Part shown: piece after piece, positions 32,201 through 44,200 of the stretch
Numbering within the stretch: position 1 is the stretch's first letter
Layout of the letters: every line of letters begins with the position of its first letter
Assembly: GCA_020055645.1 (NCBI GenBank)
Contig: CM034549.1
Span: 15,645,930-15,709,929 of the forward strand
Direction of reading: 5' to 3'
DNA length: 64,000 nucleotides
Source of the DNA: Tomocerus qinae
Lineage: Eukaryota; Arthropoda; Collembola; Entomobryomorpha; Tomoceridae
Translations under genes and position numbers: made by a program
The notes under the pieces: generated by a model
Seen by the model: the letters and a program-made list of their open reading frames with translations, nothing else
What the model was told of the DNA's origin: nothing
The model's database searches: none

Positions 32201-35200
32201 CAAGTGGAGTCAGGCAACGGAAAACTATTGCAGAACGGCCAAAAAGAACAAAGCCTTTTAGATTTCATGTATTTAGTCAGCTGTAGCCTGTAGCCGTAAC
32301 TTTCGTACCTTAGTCAACATACTTACACAGTTGCAAAGAGGCCGCATCGTTTCGTGCCTGTACCTCTTCAGAACAAGTGCGAACTACTTTACTGTATTGT
32401 AGTCGAACCAAGCCTGCCAAACAAAACCAAGTGACGACAGTGGCTTCCCTATAGCTTTTTTTACAGATACTCTTACCGGTTGGTCGTGGCAAGTACAAAT
32501 GGAAATAAGCACATCCAGTAAAGATAAGAGGACGAGCAAACCTTTCCCAAATATGACGCAGCTAAATACATATCTCTAAAAGGTTCTCTACTCAGCTCTC
32601 AACTTTCTTGCCTTCTCCATCTCATAACCATCCACTTTTACAATTTCCATCCAGAAGACAAAAGAAATAGAGCTCGTATACGAATCTTATTGACTCAAAT
32701 AGAACTTAAAATAGATCCCTAGACAAGCCCAGTCAAGTTAACTCAGATAAGACAATGTACTTCAATCTTTCCATTTCATTCATAGCAAACAAATGATATT
32801 TTGAGGACGCATCACTTTCTACCACTACATTTTATATCACGGGCATATCTTACAACCATACTTAAATATTACATATGTACCCGACTTTTGTTCCTTATTA
32901 AACACGGCTCACTACACAGACTCCAAATATAATACATTATACATTCAGGAAAAGAATAATATTGAAAATTTGTCTACACAAGAACAAAAATGCTCTATTC
33001 GAATACCTATCTATGAAAAAATACATTTATTGTAATACAAGGTAGTTCAGTTTGGACAGAGTAATGGGTCAAGTTATTTTTTTCTTTTATTTGTTTTCTC
33101 ATATCAGCATTCAGGCTCCTGTTTCAATTTATCAGTCTACTTTCTCCAAAGTTCCACCGATCTTTCACCAGTTCCCTTTCTCCGTCAGTCACTAACAATA
33201 AAACTGTACCTATGAACTCAATTCAATATCTGCAGTCGTCAAGCCCCTACTGTCAGTTTGTATTTGTACTCCCTTTTCTCATAAGATATACTATAGTAGC
33301 TTATTATGACTTCTGCATTGAAATACGTAGACTATGTAGGTATCTCTATCTAAATTCAATATCTCTTCTCTTCTTCTGCAAAAAGCCTTGCCTCCCATTC
33401 TTCTTCAACGAAATTTCATCAGTATTCCGCTGGCTTCTCCAATTCATTTTATCTGATTTCTTCCGTCCCACTTGATTCAACTCAATTTTTCTTTGGCAAT
33501 TTTTTATCTAGCATACTATCATTCACTACATGAACTACTTGTCACTAAATAGGTATATCTACACAACCTTTTAATTTTTCATCGGGATATAAACAAACTG
33601 AACATATTATACGCACACAACTCGACTTAACTCTTTGTAAACGTACTCAACTCGTAACGTAACTTAACAATAGTAGTAATCAAAAGTAGAATCGAATCGG
33701 ATTTGATTTAGATTCAGATTTGAAGAAAATGAATCGAATCGATCATAGCTTTTGAGTGCTCTGATTAAAATAATTCGACAACTAAATCCAGGGCGGACTT
33801 TTTCAAAAATTCAATAGCAAAAGTATTGATATTCTACTAAATAGCTTAGCTAAAATGGGAGAAAAACAAGACGTTTTAAATTTCGCTTTAATGGTAGGTT
33901 TATACGATATTTGTGAATCTAAAATTGAGCATCAAATTCTTGGTGACGAGGACATTTTATTACTTATCATCACATTGCTGGAAAATAGATATTCTATTCC
34001 AAGAACAGTAGTTCCAAAAAGCAGTCACTTTTTAGAGACCGTGTTATTCAATTACGATGATCTCAGATTCCGTCAACATTTAAGAATGAGTCGAACATCG
34101 TTCTTTTTATTGTTGGATGAAATTAAAGGTAGGTGGATAAATTAAAAATCTATTCTATAAACCATTTTTAAACCCCGATCTATAATTTAAAATATTTAAA
34201 ATATTATTATTTTGATTAGGAGATCCGGTATTTACAGACATGCAAGCAGAAGTAATAATACAATTAGCAGTTGCCTTAACCGAGCTAGGATCTTATGGAA
34301 ATGGAGCAAGCCTACGTATAATTGCTGCAAAATTTGGGATAAGTGAAGGCTCCGTTAATAACTACACAAATAGAGTGATTACAGCCCTAACGAATCTAAG
34401 TCAAAAGTGGATTAGATGGCCGGATGTGGCAGAAAGAAAGGCTCTTGGATCAGAAATGGCAACACATTTATTTCCAAAATGCGTTGGATTTGTCGACGGC
34501 TCGGATGCCACTTTTACCACGCTCCGTCTGAAGAAAAAGAAACTTACTGGTCAAGGAAAAAAAAGTATTGTATGCATTTCCAAGTTGTATGCGACCACAA
34601 CAAAATTATACGCCATTTTACTACTGGTTATCCTGGAAGCGTGCATGATTCAAAAGTTTTCAATTCTTGTCCCCTTGTTCGTCAAACTTTTATGTATTTT
34701 AGTGATGGCGAATTCATAATTGGCGATTCAGCATATGCAAAATCTGAAAACGGTCGTGGTACCCTATAAAAGAACAAATGGCAATCTCGACAATGCGAAA
34801 GCTGTTTTTAATCGGCACTTGTCCAGCAAAAGAATCTATATTGAGCACACTATCGGAATATTAAAGGGTCGTTTCCAGAGCTTATTAGGACTGCGCATTA
34901 ACGTCGATTTAGAAGACGGCCACAGGAAAGTTTGTCGGTGGATCCAGGCATGCGTCATTCTCCACAATTTTTTAATGCATTTCGACCCTTGGAATGAACC
35001 CGATGACTTCATTTACACAGAAGCTGACAATGAACCTGAGCCAAATGAAAATCATACAACGATAAATAGAAAAGGCGAATTAAAACGGTCCGCTCTATGC
35101 GAAATAGTAAATAGTATGCAAAACTAAATTTTCTTTGGTCGGTTTTTATTAATCTGGACCGCAAATTTCAGTTGAAAAGCAATCTTTTTATAAAATGAGG

Positions 35201-38200
35201 TTAAGTAAATTATGTTTTATTTGACTTTGCTTTTTCAAGTTCTATCTGTAACTGAATTTTCTTTAATTCGAATTCCCAGGTCTGCTTCTCGTGCTTCAAT
35301 TTTTCAGTAGCAATCTCCTGTTCGGTGCTTAGTCGCGCAAGCACTATTTCCTTTTTCAGATGTCAGCTTTTCCAATGCTATTTCTTTGTCCAGCTGTAAC
35401 TGTATTAACACATTGATAATTAGTTTAAATTATTCAACTGCAACTTTACGGCAATTTAATAAATCAAAATGTCTACCTTGTACAAATTTAAATCGTGGGT
35501 TTTGTTGTCCATTATTTTTGTATACTCAAACTTTTTCTCTTCAAAGGCAAGTTTTTTACTTTCTGCGTCTGCCTGTTTACTTAGCTTTTCACTGATGACA
35601 TCGGCAAAGGAATTCAGGGAATTTTTCTGTTTTTTTATAGCAGGCTCCACTTTTACGCCAATTCCAGAAAAACTGCTACGAACGAATGTTTTCAGATCGG
35701 GTTGATTGTCTTCGTGTTCATCCTCACTTATATCTACATCTGAATTTACTAGCTTTGAATCATCAGATAAATTTTCATTAACCGAAGCTTCTTGTATTTC
35801 TTTGGAAATCTGTAAAAGGAATGCTTTGTTAAATTAAGTTAGAATTTACATAGCTTTTAAAACATTTTTCATTTAATTCAAGAACTTGCCATTTCAGAAT
35901 CAGAGCCATCTTCTTCTTTGTTAATTGGTTGTGTTGATTCAACAATGAACGGGGGAGTAATGTTAGGTCTTGTTGACATTACAGAATCCAAGATTTCGAA
36001 TTGAGGACATTTTTTGAGTATCCAACCTAAAATAAAAAATGATTTCTAAAATTACTAATGCAACAAATGATTATGCTAATATCTAAAAAATTATGATTAT
36101 GTTATGGTTCTCATTAAAAAAATTACCAGCTTGTAAGTTGGCCTCCTTGTCTACGCCAAAACCAGAAGAATCCAATTTTCCTTTCACAAATTTGTATTTT
36201 CGAATCAAAGAGTCTAGTGCGTTTTTCATTTGCAGGTCGGTTATTTCCAATTTTAAAGATTCTTTCATCTTTCTTGCAAAGATTACCTTTTGTTGACTCT
36301 GAAGCAGAATAAATAATAGTTTTCTTAAAATAGTTTCACAATTTTAAAAACTTCAATAGAATTGATGAATTCCCTATCATCACTTACTTTATATTGCTTG
36401 TAATACTTTCTTATGTAGTCAGCCATTCGGTTATTTAGGTCTTCTGTCCACTTAAACTTGACTGGAGTTGGTTTCGGGTCCATAATTTTTTTATTCTTTC
36501 TTGTGGTCATCGAAAACTAAAGGATTTGATACTCCGAAAGGCAAAATTGCGTTAGGCTGATTCCGAACTTTAGCACTACAACCTGCGATTTTCCATGCAA
36601 AATCTTTCTAATCCGAATCTAAATCGTCCCAGGAGACGATACAAAAGTAGTAATCAAAAGTAGAATCGAATCCGATTTGATTTACTTTTTTGCATCAAAA
36701 CTGCGTCTGCTCATGCGCGAACAAGAAAATCGTATCGTTCTCATCGGAATTTTTTGAATCGTCTCCTGGGACGATTTAGATTCGGATTAGAAAGATTTTG
36801 GTTGGAAAATCGCAGTGGCTCAAGGTGAGTGAAATTGTTATGGGGACAATTACCATGACAATTTCACTCACCTTGGCTAAGCTGTAGAATATCATTACTT
36901 TATTGAATCGTCATAGTTGTCAAATTATTTTAATCAGAGCACTCAAAAGCTATGTTGGATTTGATCAATTTTCTTCAATCTGAATCTAAATCAAATCCGA
37001 TTCGATTTTACTTTTGATTACTACTAAAAAATTCCGATGAGAACGATACGATTTTCTTGTTCGCGCATGAGCAGACGCAGTTTTGATGCAAAAAAGTAAA
37101 TCAAATCGGATTCGATACTACTTTTGATTACTACTAATAGATCCAAGAAATAACCAAAACCTAATCAGTTTATAATACCAACTAAATAATGATCAAGATT
37201 CTTTTCATGCAACCGGCTCTATATTGGGATATTAAATATTTTTGTAATGGTAAAATTCTACCAATCCAATAATAAGAGATTCAGTACCAATTACCAATGT
37301 ACCATGCTTCCACTTTCACTAGTCGCAATAATCCAAATACCATTCTTGTTTTCCGTGTATTTCTTTAGAAGCGAGAAGCATTACTGAAATTACAGGGAAA
37401 GCAAAAGCGAATTAAAGCCTTTAAAATTCCTGCAACGTGTGCCCATTGACTTTAACAAACCCACCCAGTTTCCAAAAATGGAAGATAGCAAATTAAAAAT
37501 GCGTTAATCACGAATGTGTACTTTTCAAAAGAAACACTAAGTTAGAATATATGTAAATAGATATTCTGCAACTAATATCGAAAAAGAGCCTGGTTTGACA
37601 TATGTCAACTGCTAGAAAATGCTGTTGAAATTGTAAACAGAAATGGTACGAGACGAGCCCAACATTCTTTTGTGTATACAACATACGTAACGATAGTACT
37701 ATATAGAAAGTATATTATAGGAGAATTATTATCTTTTTGGTATGTTCATAAGTCGATGCTACAAAAATAACTTCTATAGTTATGCACCCTTTCAGCTGTC
37801 AAGTATTACGTGAAGTATATGCAAACTATTTAAATCTAGCTGACATGAGACATGGGTAATATGCTTCTACTACTACTTAGTAATTTTGTAGCATTTTCTC
37901 CTGTCCTCCATTCAAGATTTACTCTTTAATTCAATCAGGAAATCTAGTTTCGTTGGAATATGCAGTCGTTTCCCTACTTTCTTCGTTACCCTCCTCATCT
38001 CTAGTCCTAGTCTTTAACAATTCTACCTCACAAACGCTACTACATTGTAGGGTGACATAACAATTTCTTCGTTCCGCGATATAAAATTATAAAATCCCAC
38101 ACAAATAAAATAGCAAAAAAAGTTTCTATTCGCTATCATTTTCATAACAGTAAATACAAATATAGTCCTGAATGAATAGAATACGTTGCTTAAAATATGC

Positions 38201-41200
38201 TGATTATTATTAGTGAGCTAAGGAAGAGAGACAGATCAGAGGCACGCCTTTCTCGCAACTGGCAGCGTATTATGTATGTTTTTCACTCCTACCCCATTAG
38301 GAAAGAACTATATAAATGCTAATGAATACTACATCAGACTAGGCCAAGAACGTCTTCTTTTGATTGTCTGGTGTAGTAGTAGTAGCACCATCTAATTTCA
38401 AAGCTCAGTGAATGAGTCTCTAATCAAATCAGGGCTCATGTATTATGTGTATAGGTACCCAGATTGCAGATTCTAAATCAGTCTACAGCTTTAGTAACAT
38501 AAACTCCCAAACGAAACCAGATTTGACTTCTACAAATAGTATAGTATGCATTCTTCAGTGTATTTCTACTACTACAGACGTATTTCTCAATTTGCAGAGC
38601 GAGCTGTGGCAAATATATTTAGTCTTATCAGTCTCTGTTCAGGTTCCTCATTCTCTTCTGTAATAAGCTAGCTCCGGTAGAGCAAAGGTACTTTGTAGTT
38701 AGGCATATCCTCATGTTTGCTTAACTGAATTAGCCTCCTTATGGTTCGTTTGCTTGTCTTGTCTTACCACACCAAGCTAAGTAAGTAAGTAAAGCCAATC
38801 CAGTAGAGCAGAGTAGTCTCTGTCTTACATAGTTGATTCATATTGTTTGGCTACAATGCTGCACTAACATAGTTGTTCAAGAAGGAGTAGCATGTTGAAT
38901 AGAAGAGTGAGTAAATCAATTTAATATCCAGTACATGTACACTAGTAGCCTACTTTCGCCCACAAGAGAGAAACAGTCCCAAAGTAGCAAATCGAGTGGG
39001 GCATACGTAACTTTATTATTTGAATGAAACCAACTGCTTCATGTATCTTAATTTGAACATTTCCTACTTAAATTCATCCCATTCCATTCAATTACCTTCT
39101 CTTCATTTTCATTCCCTTGCCAGCTTATTTCGTAAAAAGAAAGAAAGATATAGTTTCTATTACACTTCTGAATATGGAAAGGGGTGTAGTAAGAAACGCA
39201 TTCATGTATAATAAAATATAGGAAATATACTAGCTTCATTTTGAACATTGTTCCGTTTTTCTCCTTCAATTTTATTGTCCGATGTTTTTGTGTCTACTCT
39301 AATATCCTTAATGCTGCAATTTGTTCAACTATTCAAAACAGACATTATAGCCTGGCGCAACTCAACTGTTCTTGTTCTTAGTACGCAGTAAGCGAAAGTA
39401 CGTATGAATAGGAAATAGAAAATGTCTTTTTCGAGTATAACATTCATAATATAGGATGTAGATACATGACTTTGTTCCTATATATAGCAAAGATGGTTAC
39501 GTAAACGTGTCATGTCATACGCATGCTAGAGAAACTTTTAGCTTAAACAGACGCATTAAAAAACCTACCTAAATAAACTAATACCTCTAAAGGCAAATAT
39601 TTATAGTAAAAAAACTATGTCAGAACGTCAGAGACCTTTTTGTGTATAAATTGGAATGGGGTGGTTGGGCTTAACTCTTTATGGCACACTACAGCTTACT
39701 ACGCTAACTTATTTAACATGTAAGTAGAACAATACAATGCATTAGGAATAAGCAAATGCTCTTTGGTCTTGTAAAAACTCACTAATTCAAAGCTCGAGAA
39801 TAAAGTAAATTGCTGGAGGATTTCTTTAGAGTTTTTGCATAAAAAGAATACTAATCTACTCAACTCACTCGACTTATCTTTCTTAATGAAAGCCAGAGCT
39901 AAGTGAAGCCAACGATCTCAACCGGCTATATAGTGCACAGCCTTGACAAAGCAACATCTCGACTCGAAAAACTCTCAAGAAGTCTTCTACTTAAATTAAA
40001 AGACCCTCGACCCTCTTCACTATCATGTCAGCTATATCCGAGACACAAAGCAAAGTAATGCCATGCAAATTCCTAAAGCTCTGAAAATAATTTCATTCCA
40101 GCTTCACTAATTCCACATCACATTATACTTCATTCCCAAAAAGACGTCCTTAACTTAAGTAAAGGCTTTACGCAGTCCGCCCATTAGTTCCTCTTCCTAT
40201 TCTCGTCTTAACTCACTGCTTCAAATTGTACATAAGTATAAATCCTGTGCGTCTAAATTTTTCTTCAGCACATATCAAAAGCAATGTCACAAATTATTTC
40301 TCTTCGACACGAACTCTCTCCCCTTAAATAAAAAAGCCTACATCATTTCCGTTCTTTGAATTTTTATTCTTTCTAACCAGATAATTCGAATCATATTGCA
40401 AATTCACACACCATAACTATAAAATAATGTGCTTGTAGAACGTTGGAAAATGTCATATTTAGTATACCTAAATTATTAATATTTTCATCCTGAAGAGTCA
40501 ATACTCTTTTACTGGCAGTATATTACGCACAGAACGACAAAATTCCAACTCAGAGGAGGTCGACATTAGTGTAGGTCCCAGTAATAATCGTTATGTAATG
40601 GGAAAAAGGCTGGCAAAAGCTCTATTTCAAAACAATAAACATGAAACAGAATACCTAATTAGATCATAATGAAAACGCGTAACGGCTACACCATAAAATT
40701 TAATGGATATAGAGATATCATTCTTCCTTGCATTACAGCCCAGAGAATATTGACTAGACTAAATAAAACACAGTCAATCGTATCAAATTACTCCTACTGC
40801 TACTAGACTATACATACTGACACGGTTCCCGGTATTCCCTTGTCACGGCAACTGACTACTGATGAATATATGCAAGATATGCATTGATGGTGTAATAAGA
40901 AATACACGTAGTAAGTACTCTTTGAGATAGAACTCCATTTAGGAGAAGATCTCAGGGAGAGGGATACAAGACAAGGCTGTCAGGGAGAAGTCAAAAGACA
41001 ACTGGAGGAAAATGGCCCAAATGCAGCCATTTATATACGGACTTCTTCCGCCCACCTCTCACTGCCATTGGCTGGTCTATTGGAACATTTGGAAACTTCC
41101 AAACAATCTCCAATATCCCAGGCAACGGTAACAACGTTACAACTACACCCCCTCCAAACTGAGTTCTCCAAGCGGTATTTATTTAACTGTTAAATTTTCA

Positions 41201-44200
41201 TCATCAAGCAACATCCAATTACATTTCAAGTATACAACATTGACATATCGATTAAGTTACATAAGCAAGAATATTGATATTTTACAATACATTACATTGA
41301 ATAAGAGAAATATTTTAAGCAATAAAATAGTGTCCAGTCCAGCCGAGAGATGAATGGTCCGGTGTCAATAGTCCTCGATGTTTTCTCCCCCTCCTCCAGA
41401 AATCGGTGTCCATTCAGGGAAGTAGTACTTGAAATCCACCTGCGGGTAGCAGTCCTTTGAATCCTTTCTCGTACGACAATAATCCATCTCAGCTACAGAT
41501 GTATTCTTCGGCAAAGCTTGTTATATCCTTCAGTTTAGCATTTAATTTTCATTCCACAATCTTCTGACGCTGACTTGAAAATGGGTACCAGATTTTCGAG
41601 CAGCAATTTGGTTTGAGAGCAACATATTTTCCACAAACTTATCCATTTATCTTACATACTAGCTATAGTGAGCTATGACTTGAGACAAACTCCACCAGCG
41701 TAGTGATCAGCTACAACTTGCGAAGGTGCCAAATTCAGATTTCTTCTAATGATGTTGATTCTCCGGAGTAATAATTAGTTTCTTGAAAGTGGCAAATCCA
41801 AATTCATAACTCAACTGCAATCCGCGTGTTTAAGTTTTACAGATTCACTTAACTTTCTTACATCGTAATATTTCATCGCATATCAGCGGTATAATCATTT
41901 AGATACTTAATTACTAATTTATTTCACTATCCGCTGCCAGTTCATTGACCAAAATTGTACGGGCAAATCCCAGGTATCTGTCTGACTGCATAATGTGTAG
42001 GGCAGAATACAACATACCTTGGATGGCGATTCTTCCTGATTCCCGAACATACTTTCAAGACATCTTCGCAAACTAGTCCCGATTCTTGTTTTCAATTCAG
42101 GGAAAGAAAAGAGACAAGGTATGCTTCCCCAGTAGTTACCAATTTCTCATGGAACTTTTAAAATTTCCCGTAGGTTCACCTTCTCCAGGGGCGAGCTGTT
42201 TGCCCGTCGTATCTAAGAGTGCAATCTCTTGATAAAGTGTCTACTAATTTATGGCGTGATTTGAGACACTTTTTCCGTGTTGGAATAATATACTTCAAAT
42301 AGCGGGAGATCACGACTAGTAAACGAAACGGGTGAAAGTTTACCCTCAACGAACTGCAGCAATGTTTCTCTCAATAAATTTTATTTTTATGGCTCATGAA
42401 AATTAAAAACATATTTGAAATATACGCCATTTTCTCGGTAAGGAATATAACAGGATGTTTTCGGATAACATGGATTCAAACTTCATTCTTGGCTTCAAAT
42501 ACTATTAGATTTCTGGCTGGTTCACACAGGCTGGCTTATTTTTTAGTATTTCAATATATAGCAGTTTTATTGCTTTTTCTTATTCAATAGTTGTGTTGCC
42601 TTGATAAGTAACATGCGAATGTTGTACTTCATAACAGTCGAACAGACTATAGGGTGGAAAAGTGGATAATATATAGCTGTTAAGTTTTGTGGTAACAATT
42701 TTTCTCCATGAGCGAATTAGTAGGAACAGGAATTATTTGTCAAATAATTTTAACGGTGAATTTTGAGGTATTGAGCTTCCCCCTTCGACGGTACTTCGTC
42801 TGTTCAGTATTTCTTCAGTGAATGTCATCCAAACTTTAGATTTAAATCAGTTACCGTGAATTACATAACTGGTAAAAGCAAACAGGTTAACTGGGTAGCT
42901 GATAGATTTTATCAGTGGTTGAAAACAATTTTCAATCAATCTTCAGTCATCATGTAGTTTCAGCTTTTCAGGTAAATGATTGTATATTTCAATTTTTCTT
43001 TTCCAGTTGTAGCAATAAACGGCGTAAAGTTTTTCAGAATATATGTACATATTTTTCAGTTAGAAGTACTGAAAAGCATATATTTTATTATATAGTAGTC
43101 ACTACTCGGTGTAACGGGACAAAGGCTACACGTAACGAGTGAAAACTTGGCGTAGTATATGTAGCAGTGCACGTAGACAAGTCGGACCGGCCCCCATTTG
43201 ACACGGTTCCCGGTATTCCCTTGCTACGGCAACTGACTACTGATGAATATATGCAATATATGCATGATGGTGTAATAAGAAATACACGTAAGACTCTTTG
43301 AGATAGAACTCCATTTAGGAGAAGATCTCAGGGAGAGGGATACAAGACAAGGCTGTCAGGGAGAAGTCAAAAGACAACTGGAGGAAAATGGCCCAAATGC
43401 AGCCATTTATATACGGACTTCCTCCGCCCACCTCTCACTGCCATTGGCTGGTCTATTGGAACATTTGGAAACTTCCAAACAATCTCCAATATCCCAGGCA
43501 ACGGTAACAACGTTACAACTACACCCCCTCCAAACTGAGTTCTCCAAGCGGTATTTATTTAACTGTTAAATTTTCATCATCAAGCAACATCCAATTACAT
43601 TTCAAGTATACAACATTGACATATCGATTAAGTTACATAAGCAAGAATATTGATATTTTACAATACATTACATTGAATAAGAGAAATATTTTAAGCAATA
43701 AAATAGTGTCCAGTCCAGCCGAGAGATGAATGGTCCGGTGTCAATAGTCCTCGATGTTTTCTCCCCCTCCTCCAGAAATCGGTGTCCATTCAGGGAAGTA
43801 GTACTTGAAATCCACCTGCGGGTAGCAGTCCTTTGAATCCTTTCTCGTACGACAATAATCCATCTCAGCTACAGATGTATTCTTCGGCAAAGCTTGTTAT
43901 ATCCTTCAGTTTAGCATTTAATTTTCATTCCACAATCTTCTGACGCTGACTTGAAAATGGGTACCAGATTTTCGAGCAGCAATTTGGTTTGAGAGCAACA
44001 TATTTTCCACAAACTTATCCATTTATCTTACATACTAGCTATAGTGAGCTATGACTTGAGACAAACTCCACCAGCGTAGTGATCAGCTACAACTTGCGAA
44101 GGTGCCAAATTCAGATTTCTTCTAATGATGTTGATTCTCCGGAGTAATAATTAGTTTCTTGAAAGTGGCAAATCCAAATTCATAACTCAACTGCAATCCG

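Larger units (their letters stand above)
33673..37024. mobile_element. PIF/Harbinger-type DNA transposon with two convergent genes
   Basis: Long terminal inverted repeats of about 112 bp bound the element: 33673-33784 on the left and 36914-37024 on the right. They begin GTAGTAATCAAAAGTA and end in a GACAACTA-type sequence, with a few mismatches and small gaps. Inside are a DDE transposase gene on + and a Myb/SANT-like gene on -, whose stops are about 82 bp apart. This two-gene layout is the hallmark of PIF/Harbinger elements. TA flanks both ends (33671-33672 and 37025-37026), suggesting a 2-bp duplication rather than the usual 3-bp TWA, but the exact target site is not settled. Both genes carry small frameshifts. 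The element is about 3.35 kb, normal for the group. It lies antisense-neutral within a Pellino intron and should be removed by splicing. Confidence 0.85.
36647..37134. repeat. second inverted-repeat pair overlapping the element's right end (MITE-like)
   Basis: About 110 bp at 36647-36757 recur inverted at 37027-37134 with only a few differences. Both start with GTAGTAATCAAAAGTAG like the main terminal repeats but continue with a different sequence (TTTTTTGCATCAAAACTGCG). One copy is inside the transposon and the other immediately outside its right end, so together they enclose the right terminal repeat. This looks like a related miniature element nested in, or created by abortive transposition at, the Harbinger end. 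Confidence 0.7.

Noticed and set aside
42396..43142. Plus-strand open frames repeated at 44772-45523, hydrophobic and Phe-rich
   Set aside because: They are identical only because the LTR element's internal region is duplicated, and they run antisense to the orientation given by the TATA box, primer site and purine tract. One already differs at its end by a single-base change between copies.
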